From: Jidongwangia harbinensis
Lineage (GTDB): Bacteria > Actinomycetota > Actinomycetes > Mycobacteriales > Micromonosporaceae
Assembly: GCF_020216025.1 (NCBI RefSeq)
Contig: NZ_JAIWNC010000043.1
Location: 26,702-90,701 of the forward strand
DNA length: 64,000 nt
Direction of reading: 5' to 3'
A program made the position numbers and the translations under genes. Positions 16,440 through 24,730 of this stretch are shown piece by piece (within the stretch, counting starts at the first letter, position 1; each line of letters opens with the position of its first letter). Below the pieces are notes generated by a model. It ran no database searches and was not told the origin of the DNA. It saw only the letters and a program-made list of their open reading frames with translations.

Positions 16440-17638
16440 CCGGCCGGGTGCTGATCACCGGACTCGGCGCGCTCACCTGCCTCGGCGCCGGGGCCCCGGC
16501 GCTCTGGCACGGGATGCTCGGCGGCGGCGGCCGGCCCCGCCCGGTGCCCGACCCGCACGCCCACATGCGAACCACGCTGATGTACCTGTTCCCCGGCGAC
16601 CTCCCGGCCGAGCCCGCCGCGGTGGCGCACGTGCCGCTCGCCTCCGGTCCGCGGTACGCGGTGGCCGCCGCCCGCGAGGCCGTCGCGGACGCCGGCCTGA
16701 GCGAGCCGGTGCTCCGCGACATGCCGGTGCTGCTCGGCGTCGAGATGGGCAACGCCGGCCTGCACGAGGCGCGCCGGGTGGCCGGGCCGGACGCTGCCGC
16801 CACCGCCGGTCCGCGGCGCTGGACACCGCTGACCGTCACCGCCGCGGCGGTCGGCGCCGCCCTGGGCAGCCGGGCGCCGAACACCAGCGTCGGCAACGCC
16901 TGCGCGGCCAGCGCCTACGCGCTGACCCTGGCGGCCGACCTGATCCGGGCCGGGGAGGCCGACGTCGTCCTGGCCGGGGGCGCGGAAGGCGTCACCCGGG
17001 TCGGGATGGGCGCCTTCAACCGGCTCGGCGCCGCCGATCCGGTCCGCTGCCGGCCGTTCGACCGGCAGCGCCGGGGGACCGTGTTCGGCGACGGCGCCGC
17101 GATGCTGGTGCTGGAGTCGGCCGGGCACGCCGCGCGCCGGGGAGCCCGCGCCTACGCGGAGGTGGCGGGTGCGGCCTGGAGCTGCGACGCGCACCATCCG
17201 ACCGCGCCGGACGCCACCGCCACCCAGGTGATCCGCGCGATCCGGGCGGCGCTGGCCGCGGCCGGCCTGGCCCCCGGCGACCTGGGCGCGGTCGTGCCGC
17301 ACGGCACCGGCACCCCGCTCAACGACGTGGTGGAGAGCCGGGCGCTCCGCGAGGTCTTCGGCGACCACTGCGCGGCCCTGCCGCTGCTGAACCTCAAGGG
17401 CATGATCGGGCACACCGCCGGCGTGGCCGGCGCGGTGGGCTGCGTCGCCGCGGCGCTGATGCTGCGGTCCCGGATGGTGCCGGCCGCGCCGCGCCGGGAC
17501 GAGCCGGACCCGGACTGCCCGGTCTGGCTGCCGTCCACACCGACGCCGCTGGACCGGCCGTCGGTGCTGGTGAACTCGTACGCCTTCGGCGGCAACAACG
17601 CGTCCGTCGTGCTGACCGCACCGGGGGAGGACCGATGA
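16436..17638 (+). CDS. Type II PKS ketosynthase 2 (KS-alpha)
   Basis: The 400-residue protein has the complete catalytic set: Cys156 in VGNACAASAYAL, His289 in VVPHGTGTPLND and His326 in KGMIGHTAGVAG; the C-terminus NSYAFGGNNASVVL is typical. It overlaps CLF1 upstream (ATGA) and CLF2 downstream (ATGA), so it is the catalytic member of the second pair. It differs enough from ketosynthase 1 (for example HLND context and the extra N-terminal region) that a recent tandem duplication is unlikely. The second pair may act on a different chain length or set different specificity. Confidence 0.9.
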   Translation: MTGRVLITGLGALTCLGAGAPALWHGMLGGGGRPRPVPDPHAHMRTTLMYLFPGDLPAEPAAVAHVPLASGPRYAVAAAREAVADAGLSEPVLRDMPVLLGVEMGNAGLHEARRVAGPDAAATAGPRRWTPLTVTAAAVGAALGSRAPNTSVGNACAASAYALTLAADLIRAGEADVVLAGGAEGVTRVGMGAFNRLGAADPVRCRPFDRQRRGTVFGDGAAMLVLESAGHAARRGARAYAEVAGAAWSCDAHHPTAPDATATQVIRAIRAALAAAGLAPGDLGAVVPHGTGTPLNDVVESRALREVFGDHCAALPLLNLKGMIGHTAGVAGAVGCVAAALMLRSRMVPAAPRRDEPDPDCPVWLPSTPTPLDRPSVLVNSYAFGGNNASVVLTAPGEDR

Positions 17639-18576
17639 ACGACGTCACGGTGACCGGCATCGGGGTGCTGCTCCCGGGCATCGACAAGCCGGCCCACGCC
17701 CTGCACCCGTCCCCGCCCGCCGGGCCGGGCTGGTTCGACGTGACCACGGTCCTGCCCGGCCGCGGCTACCGGCGGCTGCCGCCGGCGAGCCAGTACCTGC
17801 TCGCCGCCGCCGCCGAGGCCCTCGCCGACGCCGGCCCCGGTTTCGCCGCGGCACCCGCGGACCGGCGGGGCGTGGTGACCGCGCTGAACAACGCCGGGGC
17901 CGAGCTGATGGACCAGCAGGACCGCACGATCATCGCCACCGGCGCGGACGACCTGAGCCCGCTGACCACCCCGTACTTCGCCACCAGCCTGTTCGGGTCG
18001 CGGCTCGCCGCCGAGCACACCGTGCACGGGTTCTCCCTGACGGTCAACTCGCCGCGGACCGCCGGACTGGAGGGCGTGCAGCTGGGCGGCCGCGCGCTCG
18101 CCGCCGGCCGCGCCGACGTGCTGCTGATCGGCGCGACCGAGCAGACGCTGCCGCCGGGCGAGCCCGGCGCCGCGGACAGCGACGTCGGTGCGGTGGTGCT
18201 CGTCGGCGAGACCGGTGCGGCGGCCCGGGCCCGGGCCCACGGCGGTGTCCGGGTCCGCACCGGGTTCCTCGGGCCGTGGACCGGCGACGAGGCACTCGAC
18301 CGGCTGTGGGACAGCACCGTCGCCGCCGGGCCGGTGCCGCCGGTCGAGGCGGTCCTCGACGACTCTCCGGCCGGTGCCTGGGTCGCCGGCTGGTTGCGTA
18401 CCCGTGGCCTCGATCCGGTCCTGGTGCCGGCCCCGGCCGGCTGCCTCACCCCGCTGCGCCGGGTGGCCGGTCACCTGGCCGCCGGACGAGCCGACCAGCT
18501 GGTCGTCACCGCGGCGGCCGAAGGCTGCGTGGCCTTCGCCCGGATCACCCCGCCCGACCACCCGGAACAGGAGTAG
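17635..18576 (+). CDS. Chain-length-factor-like partner of ketosynthase 2 (KS-beta)
   Basis: The 313-residue protein has a KS-like N-terminal half with LTVNSPRTAGLEGVQLGGRA at the active-site position: the cysteine is replaced (proline in the aligned position), so it is not a condensing enzyme by itself. The C-terminal half is much reduced and lacks HGTGT and GHT motifs. It begins within the ketosynthase 2 stop and ends two bases before the enoyl-reductase start. I read it as CLF2, structurally partnering ketosynthase 2. Its divergence makes this call less certain than that for CLF1. Confidence 0.72.
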   Translation: MNDVTVTGIGVLLPGIDKPAHALHPSPPAGPGWFDVTTVLPGRGYRRLPPASQYLLAAAAEALADAGPGFAAAPADRRGVVTALNNAGAELMDQQDRTIIATGADDLSPLTTPYFATSLFGSRLAAEHTVHGFSLTVNSPRTAGLEGVQLGGRALAAGRADVLLIGATEQTLPPGEPGAADSDVGAVVLVGETGAAARARAHGGVRVRTGFLGPWTGDEALDRLWDSTVAAGPVPPVEAVLDDSPAGAWVAGWLRTRGLDPVLVPAPAGCLTPLRRVAGHLAAGRADQLVVTAAAEGCVAFARITPPDHPEQE

Positions 18577-18578
18577 CC

Positions 18579-19376
18579 ATGCTCACCCAGCTGCACCAGT
18601 CCTGGTCCCTGATCCTCGGGGTGTCCAGCGGATTCGGCCGGGCCACCGCCCGCGAGGTCGCCCGGCACGGCGGCCACGTCATCGGGGTGCACTTCGACGC
18701 CGCCCAGGGCGCCGACGAGGCCCGCAAACTGGCCGACGAACTGCGCGACACCGGCGTGCAGGCCCACTTCTTCAACCAGAACGCGGCCAGCGGCGCCACC
18801 CGGGCCGAGGTGGTGTCCCGCACCGCCGAGCTGACCGGCGGGGCCGGCGTCCGGCTCGTCCTGCACTCGCTGGCCTTCGGCTCGCTGCTGCCGCTCATCC
18901 CGTCGCCCCAGGAGTCCGAGACCATCACCCCCCGGCAGATGGCGATGACCGTCGACGTGATGGCGCACAGCCTCGTCTACTGGGCGCAGGACCTCCATGC
19001 CGCCCGGCTGCTGCCGCGCGGCGCGAAGATCTTCTCGATGACCAGCGCCGGCAGCACCCAGGCGCTGGGTTCGTACGGGGCGGTCTCGGCCGCCAAGTGC
19101 GCGCTCGAGGCGCACACCCGCCAGCTCGCCGTGGAACTGGCGCCGCAGGGCGTGGCGGTCAACGCACTGCGGGCCGGCACCACGCTCACCCCGGCCCTGG
19201 CGCGGATCCCCGGCAGCGCGGTGTACGCCGAGGCGTGCCGGGCCCGCAACCCGCACCGGCGGCTCACCGAACCGGAGGACGTCGCCGAATTCATCGCCCT
19301 GCTCACCCTGACCGACTCGTCCTGGCTGACCGGCAACGTGATCGGCGTGGACGGCGGCGAACTGATCAGCGCTTGA
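18579..19376 (+). CDS. FabI/FabL-like enoyl-ACP reductase (SDR fold)
   Basis: The 265-residue SDR protein has a nucleotide motif GVSSGFGRATA near the N-terminus and the spacing Tyr-x6-Lys (SYGAVSAAKCALEA), which marks FabI/FabL-type enoyl reductases; ketoreductases use Tyr-x3-Lys. The following segment QLAVELAPQGVAVNALRAG and the C-terminal GNVIGVDGGE also fit. It would reduce enoyl-ACP intermediates using NAD(P)H. In a polyketide locus this implies that some double bonds are saturated. It is followed by the second ACP in the same operon. An alternative is a generic SDR without this role. Confidence 0.75.
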   Translation: MLTQLHQSWSLILGVSSGFGRATAREVARHGGHVIGVHFDAAQGADEARKLADELRDTGVQAHFFNQNAASGATRAEVVSRTAELTGGAGVRLVLHSLAFGSLLPLIPSPQESETITPRQMAMTVDVMAHSLVYWAQDLHAARLLPRGAKIFSMTSAGSTQALGSYGAVSAAKCALEAHTRQLAVELAPQGVAVNALRAGTTLTPALARIPGSAVYAEACRARNPHRRLTEPEDVAEFIALLTLTDSSWLTGNVIGVDGGELISA

Positions 19377-19399
19377 CCCCGACCGAGGAAAGGAACCCC

Positions 19400-19672
19400 A
19401 TGTCCGACACCGCATCCACCGTCGACATCGAGGAACTGCGCACCCTGGTGGCCGACGCCCTGGAACTCACCCCCGCCGAGATCACCGACGACGCCAGCTT
19501 CGCCGACGACCTCGAGGTCGACTCGCTGACCGCCCTCGAGGTGGCGGTGCGCGTGGAGAAGCACTACGGCATCAAGCTGGCCGAGCCGGAGTTCAAGCAG
19601 CTCACCTCGCTGCGCTCGGTCCGCGCGCTGGTGGACGCCAAGCTCGGCGAAGGGTGGACCGATGCCCGGTAG
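19400..19672 (+). CDS. Acyl carrier protein 2 (extension ACP)
   Basis: The 90-residue protein has the canonical carrier site Ser42 in LEVDSLTALEVAVRVE and the acidic helix II expected for docking with KS and reductases. GAAAGGAACC upstream of ATG 19400 is the ribosome site. Its last codons overlap the ketoreductase start by 11 bases. It resembles type II PKS/FAS ACPs more than the first ACP does, so it probably carries the growing chain. Confidence 0.92.
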   Translation: MSDTASTVDIEELRTLVADALELTPAEITDDASFADDLEVDSLTALEVAVRVEKHYGIKLAEPEFKQLTSLRSVRALVDAKLGEGWTDAR

Positions 19673-20408
19673 CGGACGGCCGGCGGCCCTGGTCTCGGGC
19701 GGTTCCCGCGGCATCGGCCGGGCCGTGGTGCTCCGCCTGGCCCAGGACGGTTTCGACGTCGCGTTCTGCTTCCGGTCCGACCAGACCGCCGCCGACCACG
19801 TGGCGAAGGAGGCCGCCGAGCACGGCGCCCGGGTGTACGCCCGGCCCGTCGACGTCACCGACGCGGCGCAGGTACGCGGTTTCGTGTCCGGCGCGGAACA
19901 GGAACTGGGCCCGGTGCACGCCGTGGTCACGTCCGCCGGCATCGTCCGGGACAAGCCGCTGGCGCTGATGGCGGACGAGGACTGGCACGCGGTGCTGGAC
20001 ACCAACCTGACCGGCACCTACCACGTCTGCCGGGCCACCATCTACGCGCTGATGCGGCGCCGGCAGGGCACCGTGGTCACCCTGTCGTCCATCGCCGGGG
20101 TCTACGGCAACAGCACGCAGACCAACTACGCGGCGTCCAAGGCGGGCATCATCGGCTTCACCAAGGCGCTGGCGAAGGAGTGCGGGCGGTACGGCGTCCG
20201 GGCCAACACGGTGGCACCGGGGCTGATCGAGACCGACATGACCGACGCCCTGTCCGACCAGGTCCGCGAGCGCATCCTGCGACAGGTCACGCTGGGCCGG
20301 TTCGGGACCCCGGAGGAGGTCGCCGACCTGGTCTCGTTCCTGGTCTCCGACCGGGCCCGCTACCTCAGCGGACAGGTCATCGGGCTCGACGGCGGCCTGG
20401 TGATCTGA
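19662..20408 (+). CDS. FabG-like 3-ketoacyl-ACP reductase
   Basis: The 248-residue SDR protein has SGGSRGIGRAVVLRLAQDGF (nucleotide binding), the NNAG-equivalent TSAGIV, catalytic Ser in TLSSIAGVYG and the Tyr-x3-Lys pair in TNYAASKAGIIGFTKALAKE. The C-terminal GQVIGLDGGLVI is typical. It reduces beta-ketoacyl-ACP with NADPH. Its position between ACP2 and the hydrolase, overlapping ACP2, makes it the ketoreductase of this reducing type II PKS. No dehydratase gene was recognised beside it, so dehydration may be borrowed from fatty acid synthesis. Confidence 0.92.
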   Translation: MPGSGRPAALVSGGSRGIGRAVVLRLAQDGFDVAFCFRSDQTAADHVAKEAAEHGARVYARPVDVTDAAQVRGFVSGAEQELGPVHAVVTSAGIVRDKPLALMADEDWHAVLDTNLTGTYHVCRATIYALMRRRQGTVVTLSSIAGVYGNSTQTNYAASKAGIIGFTKALAKECGRYGVRANTVAPGLIETDMTDALSDQVRERILRQVTLGRFGTPEEVADLVSFLVSDRARYLSGQVIGLDGGLVI

Positions 20409-20409
20409 G

Positions 20410-21348
20410 GTGAGTGACGTGTCGACCCGGGACCGCCCGGCCGGGCGCGCCGCGCCGGTGCGGCTCGCGCTGGCGCCGGTCGTCGCGGCCCGGCTCGCCT
20501 ACGCCGCCTGCCATCCGCCCCGGCGGGCGGCCCGCGACCCGAACCGGCCCGGGTTCGCCACCGAGGAGGTCGCCGTCCCGGCCGGAGCCGGGCGCGCGCT
20601 GAGCGGATGGCTGTGCCCCGGCGATCCCGCGCGGATCGTGGTCGTCGGGCACGGCCTCGGCCAGGACAAGGCGCGCAGCGTCCGGTACGCGCGGTTCCTC
20701 TCCGACGCCGGCTACACCGTGCTGATGTTCGACTTCCGCAACCACGGTGCCAGCTTCGACGACCGGGCCCTGACCGGTTACCACCGGCGGTTCGGACAGG
20801 ACGTCGAGGCGGTCGTCCGGTGGGCCCGGGCCCGGTCCGCCGGGCCCGGCACCCGGGTCGCGCTGTACGGCTTCTCGCTGGCCTCGTTCGCCATGCTGCA
20901 CGCGGTCGCCGGGCTGCCCGACCCGGTGCACGCGGTGATCTGCGACAGCGGGCCCAGCGACCGGCCCGCCGGCACCGCGGACAACCTGCTGCGCTCCGGG
21001 CTGCTGCCGGTACCGCCGATGCCACCGGCGTCCCTGGCGTACCGGCTGTTGGCGGCCACCTACCGCCGGCTCAGCGCGGTCACGATGGGCTGGCCGGCGC
21101 CATGGCCGCCGACCGCCGCCCAGCCGCGGTACGCCGACACCCCGCTGCTCTTCGTGACCGGTGACGCGGACCGGCTGGTGCCGTCCGCCGAGGTGCGCCG
21201 GGTGGCCGCGGGCTGCCCCCGGGCCGAGGTCGTGGTGATCCCCGGGGCCGCGCACATGAAGACGATGACGGCGGCGCCGCAGACGTACACCGGCGCCGTC
21301 CTCGATTTCCTGGCGAGGGCGATCGGCGTGCCGGGGAGGGACCGCTGA
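20410..21348 (+). CDS. Alpha/beta hydrolase
   Basis: The 312-residue protein has the fold's landmarks: oxyanion region VVVGHGLGQDKA, nucleophile Ser156 in YGFSLASFAM, acid Asp in LLFVTGDADRLVP and catalytic His in GAAHMKTM. There is no signal peptide. It starts one base after the ketoreductase stop (GTG 20410; GTG 20419 is an alternative) and its stop overlaps the next gene. In this operon it could release or cyclise the chain, or transfer it; sequence does not choose between these. Confidence 0.82.
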   Translation: MSDVSTRDRPAGRAAPVRLALAPVVAARLAYAACHPPRRAARDPNRPGFATEEVAVPAGAGRALSGWLCPGDPARIVVVGHGLGQDKARSVRYARFLSDAGYTVLMFDFRNHGASFDDRALTGYHRRFGQDVEAVVRWARARSAGPGTRVALYGFSLASFAMLHAVAGLPDPVHAVICDSGPSDRPAGTADNLLRSGLLPVPPMPPASLAYRLLAATYRRLSAVTMGWPAPWPPTAAQPRYADTPLLFVTGDADRLVPSAEVRRVAAGCPRAEVVVIPGAAHMKTMTAAPQTYTGAVLDFLARAIGVPGRDR

Positions 21349-22397
21349 TGCGACTGGGCCTGAACCTCGGTTATCTCGGCACCGCGGGCGGCGGCCCGCC
21401 GCCGGACGTGTCGGCGACCCTGGTGGCGGCGGCCGAACGGCTCGGTTACGCGATGGTGTGGACCGCCGAGGCGTTCAGTTCCGACGCGGTGTCCCTGCTC
21501 GGCTGGCTCGCGGCCCGGACCACCGGCATCGGGCTGGGCACCGCCGCCATGCAGATCCCGGCGCGCAGCCCGGCGATGACCGCGATGACCGCGGCCACCC
21601 TGGACGTGCTCTCCGGCGGCCGGTTCCACCTCGGGCTGGGGGTCTCCGGACCGCAGGTGGCCGAGGGCTGGCACGGCGCCGGCTTCGACCACCCCCTGGC
21701 CCGGACCCGGGAGTACGTCGACGTGGTGCGGATGGCGCTCCGCCGGGAACGGCTGGTGCACGCCGGCGACTACTACGCGGCCGGGCAGGGCGCGGCGCTG
21801 CGACTGGGCATGCGGCCGGTCCGCGCCGCGGTCCCCGTCTACCTGGCCGCGGTGGGACCCCGCAACATCGCGCTGGCCGGGGAGATCGCCGACGGATGGC
21901 TGTCGGTGTTCTTCGCGCCCGAGTCCGCCGGCGACCAGCTCGACGCGCTGCGCACCGGGCTGCGCCGCGCCGGGCGGCACCGGGACGACGTGGACGTGGC
22001 GGTCACCGTGCCGGTCGCGGTGGGCGACGACCCGGCGGAGTGCGCCGACCGGCTGCGCCTGCACGCCGCCCACTTCCTCGGCGGCATGGGTAGCCGCGAG
22101 CACAACTTCTACAACCGGCACGCCGCCCGGATCGGGTACGCCGCGGCCGCCGCCCGGGTGCAACGGCACTACCTCGACGGGGACTACCGGTCCGCGGCGG
22201 CCGCGGTACCGCTGTCGTTCGTGGAGCGGACCTGCCTGGTGGGCCAGGTGCCGGCCATCGCCGAGCGGATCCGGGCCTACGCCGACGCCGGCGTGCGTAC
22301 CCTCTCGGTGCTGCCCGGCGGCCGCGACGCCGGCACGGGCCTGCGGACCCTGCGCACCGTCGCGGAGGCGTTCGACAAGTCGGGGGTCGGTGACTGA
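21348..22397 (+). CDS. LLM-class flavin/F420-dependent oxidoreductase
   Basis: The 349-residue TIM-barrel protein shows the luciferase-like pattern: GLNLGYLG at the N-terminus, the strand GIGLGTAAMQIPARSPAM, the conserved SGGRFHLGLGVSGPQV and PVYLAAVGPRNIALAGEIAD. These are typical of the F420-dependent LLM subfamily common in actinomycetes. It could act as a reductase, dehydrogenase or monooxygenase on the polyketide. It overlaps the hydrolase stop and the following FAD enzyme start (TGATGG), so it is a tailoring gene of the same operon. Confidence 0.88.
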   Translation: MRLGLNLGYLGTAGGGPPPDVSATLVAAAERLGYAMVWTAEAFSSDAVSLLGWLAARTTGIGLGTAAMQIPARSPAMTAMTAATLDVLSGGRFHLGLGVSGPQVAEGWHGAGFDHPLARTREYVDVVRMALRRERLVHAGDYYAAGQGAALRLGMRPVRAAVPVYLAAVGPRNIALAGEIADGWLSVFFAPESAGDQLDALRTGLRRAGRHRDDVDVAVTVPVAVGDDPAECADRLRLHAAHFLGGMGSREHNFYNRHAARIGYAAAAARVQRHYLDGDYRSAAAAVPLSFVERTCLVGQVPAIAERIRAYADAGVRTLSVLPGGRDAGTGLRTLRTVAEAFDKSGVGD

Positions 22398-23587
22398 TGG
22401 CCGGCGGCTTCGACGCGATCGTGGTGGGCGCGCGGTGTGCCGGTGCCGCCACCGCCATGCTGCTCGCCCGCGCGGGGTACCGCGTGCTGATGCTGGAGCG
22501 TGCCCGGTTCCCCCGCGACACGCTGTCCACGCTCTACATCCACCAGCCCGGCATCGCGCTGCTGCACCGCTGGGGCGTGCTGGACGCGGTCACCGCCACC
22601 GGTTGCCCGCCGATCGAGCGGGTGGTCCACCAGGTCGACGGGGTACGCCTGGCCGGCAGCGTCCCACCGGTCGACGGCATCCGGGCGGCGTACGCACCGC
22701 GCCGGTACCTGCTCGACCAGATCCTCGCGGACGCGGCCGTGGCGGCCGGCGTCGACTTCCGGCCCGGCTGCACGGTCGAGGACGTCACGTTCACCGACGG
22801 CCGGGCCACCGGCGTCCGCTGGCGCCACGGCGGGCGGACGGTGCCGGAGCGGGCCCCGCTGATCGTCGGCGCGGACGGCATGCGGTCCCGGACCGCGGCC
22901 GCCACCGGTGCCGTCCTGCTCGCCGCCCATCCGCTGCTGACCTGCGTCTACTACACGTTCGTGGCCGGTGTGGACGCGGGCTTCGAGGCGTACGGCACCA
23001 CCGGCCGCTGGGCCGGCTCGGTGCCCACCAACGACGGCCTGACGCTGGTCGCGACGTACTTCCCGCAGTCCGAGTTCCCGGCGATCCGGGCGGACGCGCA
23101 CCGCGCCCACCACGACTGCCTGCGCACCGTGGCACCCGGCCTGTACGAGCGGATCGCGGCCGGCACCCCCGCGGACCGCCTGTACGGCAGCGGCGACCAG
23201 CGCAACTACCTGCGCCAGGCGGCCGGTCCCGGCTGGGCCCTGGTCGGCGACGCCGGCCACCACAAGGACTCGATCACCGCCCGGGGCATCACCGACGCGT
23301 TCCACCAGGCGCAGGCGCTCGCCGACGCGGTCGGCACCGACCTGCACGACCCCACCAGGCTGGACGCCGCCCTGGCCGGCTACGCGGCGCGCCGCGACGA
23401 CCTGGTCCGGGACGGCTACCGCGACGCCCTCGCCACCGCCGCGTTACGCCCGCGCCGGCGGCTGCGCCTGCTCCGGGCCGTCGCCGCGGACCCCGCCCTG
23501 ACCGAGCGCTTCCTGGCCACCATGGCCGGCATCCGGCCCAGCGGCGACCTGGCCACCCCCGACCTGACCGCCGCCGTACGACACTGA
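22397..23587 (+). CDS. FAD-dependent oxidoreductase (geranylgeranyl-reductase/PHBH-like)
   Basis: The 396-residue protein has the N-terminal dinucleotide motif VVGARCAGAATAMLLARAGY ending in the acidic MLERA, and the FAD ribityl motif near residue 280 (WALVGDAGHHKDSITARGI). These fit the group that holds aromatic hydroxylases, halogenases and geranylgeranyl reductases. The lack of the halogenase WxWxIP motif argues against a halogenase. It probably hydroxylates or desaturates the aryl or polyene product. It is co-translated with the LLM enzyme upstream. Confidence 0.8.
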   Translation: MAGGFDAIVVGARCAGAATAMLLARAGYRVLMLERARFPRDTLSTLYIHQPGIALLHRWGVLDAVTATGCPPIERVVHQVDGVRLAGSVPPVDGIRAAYAPRRYLLDQILADAAVAAGVDFRPGCTVEDVTFTDGRATGVRWRHGGRTVPERAPLIVGADGMRSRTAAATGAVLLAAHPLLTCVYYTFVAGVDAGFEAYGTTGRWAGSVPTNDGLTLVATYFPQSEFPAIRADAHRAHHDCLRTVAPGLYERIAAGTPADRLYGSGDQRNYLRQAAGPGWALVGDAGHHKDSITARGITDAFHQAQALADAVGTDLHDPTRLDAALAGYAARRDDLVRDGYRDALATAALRPRRRLRLLRAVAADPALTERFLATMAGIRPSGDLATPDLTAAVRH

Positions 23588-23602
23588 CCCGGAGGCCGCA
23601 CC

Positions 23603-24265
23603 ATGACCAGCCGCGCCACCTTCGACGCCATCTACGCCGGCCGTACCCCGCTGGGCGACCGGGCGCCGTGGGACATCGGGGCACCGCAGCCGGTGATCGC
23701 CGAGCTGGACCGGTCCGGCCGCATCCGCGGCGACGTGCTCGACGCCGGCTGCGGCACCGGGGAGAACGCCCTGCTGCTCGCGGCGCACGGCCACCGGGTG
23801 CACGGGTTCGACATCTCGCCGGTGGCGGTGGCCCGGGCCCGGGAGAAGGCCGTCGCCCAGGGCCTGGAGGTCCGCTTCGACACCGCCGACGCCACCGGGA
23901 TCGGATCGTGGCCGGAGCGCTTCGACACGGTGGTCGACTGCGGGCTCTTCGACTCGTGCGGTGCCACCCTGCGCCGGCGGTACGCCGGGGCCCTGCGCCA
24001 CGTCTGCCGCCCCGGCGCGACGGTCTTCCTGCTGGAGCTCGACGGCGGCTCCGCGGCGGTGATGCGCGAGCGTTTCGCCGCGGTGGGCCTGCCCGGGACG
24101 CTCACCAGCCGGATGCCGCAGCTGCGGCCGGCGGACGTGACCGAGGCGTTCGCGGACGGGTGGCAGGTCGACGAGCTGACCGCGGCCACGATGGTGGTGT
24201 ACCTGCCCGGCGCGGCCACCCCGGCCGAGGTGCCGGCGCTGTTCGCCGCGGTCCGCCGCCGCTGA
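23603..24265 (+). CDS. Class I SAM-dependent methyltransferase
   Basis: The 220-residue Rossmann protein has motif I VLDAGCGTGENALLLAAHG, the acidic ribose-binding end in HGFDISPVAVARAREKA and motif II DTVVDCGLF. It belongs to the small methyltransferase_25/thiopurine-like group. It lies 15 bases after the FAD enzyme and is the last gene of the forward operon; a small-molecule O- or N-methylation of the product is likely. The gene downstream converges on it. Confidence 0.88.
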   Translation: MTSRATFDAIYAGRTPLGDRAPWDIGAPQPVIAELDRSGRIRGDVLDAGCGTGENALLLAAHGHRVHGFDISPVAVARAREKAVAQGLEVRFDTADATGIGSWPERFDTVVDCGLFDSCGATLRRRYAGALRHVCRPGATVFLLELDGGSAAVMRERFAAVGLPGTLTSRMPQLRPADVTEAFADGWQVDELTAATMVVYLPGAATPAEVPALFAAVRRR

Positions 24266-24288
24266 CCGGTCCGGCCGGCGCCGGGTCG

Positions 24289-24711
24289 TCAGAGGCCGAG
24301 CAGCTCCGGCCGGTCGGCCAGGGCCCGGAAGTGTCCGCCCGGGCCGGGCAGCAGCCGTCGCTCGCGCAGATCGAGCAGCCCGCCCACGCTCAGCACCTCG
24401 GCGACCGGGTCGCCGCCGGCGGTGTGCAGCCCCTGCTCCACCCGGAACGTCTTGCCGTCGCCCCACCGGAAGGCACACGTCACGCCCACCTCGTCGCCGG
24501 CCAGCACCTCCCGGTGGAAACGGATGGTCGTCTCCAGGTTGACCGGCCCGATCCCGTGCGCCAGCAGGTCCGCCTGGCGGATCCCGGCGGCGCGCAGCAG
24601 TTCCCAGCGCGCGTGCTCGGCGTACTGCAGGTAGGCGCTGCTGGTCAGGTGGCCCTGGGAGTCGGTCTCGTAGACGCGCACGGTGACCGGGACGGTGAAC
24701 GGTGTCGGCAC
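24289..24711 (-). CDS. Hotdog-fold acyl-CoA/ACP thioesterase (YbgC/FcbC-like)
   Basis: The protein of about 140 residues has the 4-hydroxybenzoyl-CoA-thioesterase-like start VRVYETDSQGHLTSSAYLQY, with the catalytic Asp in TDSQGH, and the central helix EHARWELLRAAG. I chose GTG 24711 because a GGAAGGA ribosome site lies just upstream; the frame is open to ATG 24768 but would overlap the regulator gene. It could hydrolyse the aryl-polyketide from ACP or edit aberrant loads. It is in the same reverse operon as the LuxR regulator. Confidence 0.82.
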   Translation of the reverse strand: MPTPFTVPVTVRVYETDSQGHLTSSAYLQYAEHARWELLRAAGIRQADLLAHGIGPVNLETTIRFHREVLAGDEVGVTCAFRWGDGKTFRVEQGLHTAGGDPVAEVLSVGGLLDLRERRLLPGPGGHFRALADRPELLGL

Positions 24712-24730
24712 GGGCGTCCTTCCGGGCGGA

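Noticed and set aside
20410..21348. Alpha/beta hydrolase as a possible UNBL/E3 protein
   Set aside because: It has a complete Ser-Asp-His set of a hydrolase and lies in the aryl-PKS operon; nothing links it to the enediyne cassette.
22397..23587. FAD enzyme as a flavin-dependent halogenase
   Set aside because: The WxWxIP motif and the conserved lysine region of halogenases were not seen.
24289..24711. Hotdog thioesterase as a second enediyne TEBC
   Set aside because: It has the TDSQGH start of the 4-hydroxybenzoyl-CoA-thioesterase-like group and lacks the TNVVGN...RWQGQCRE pattern seen at 38917-39369.
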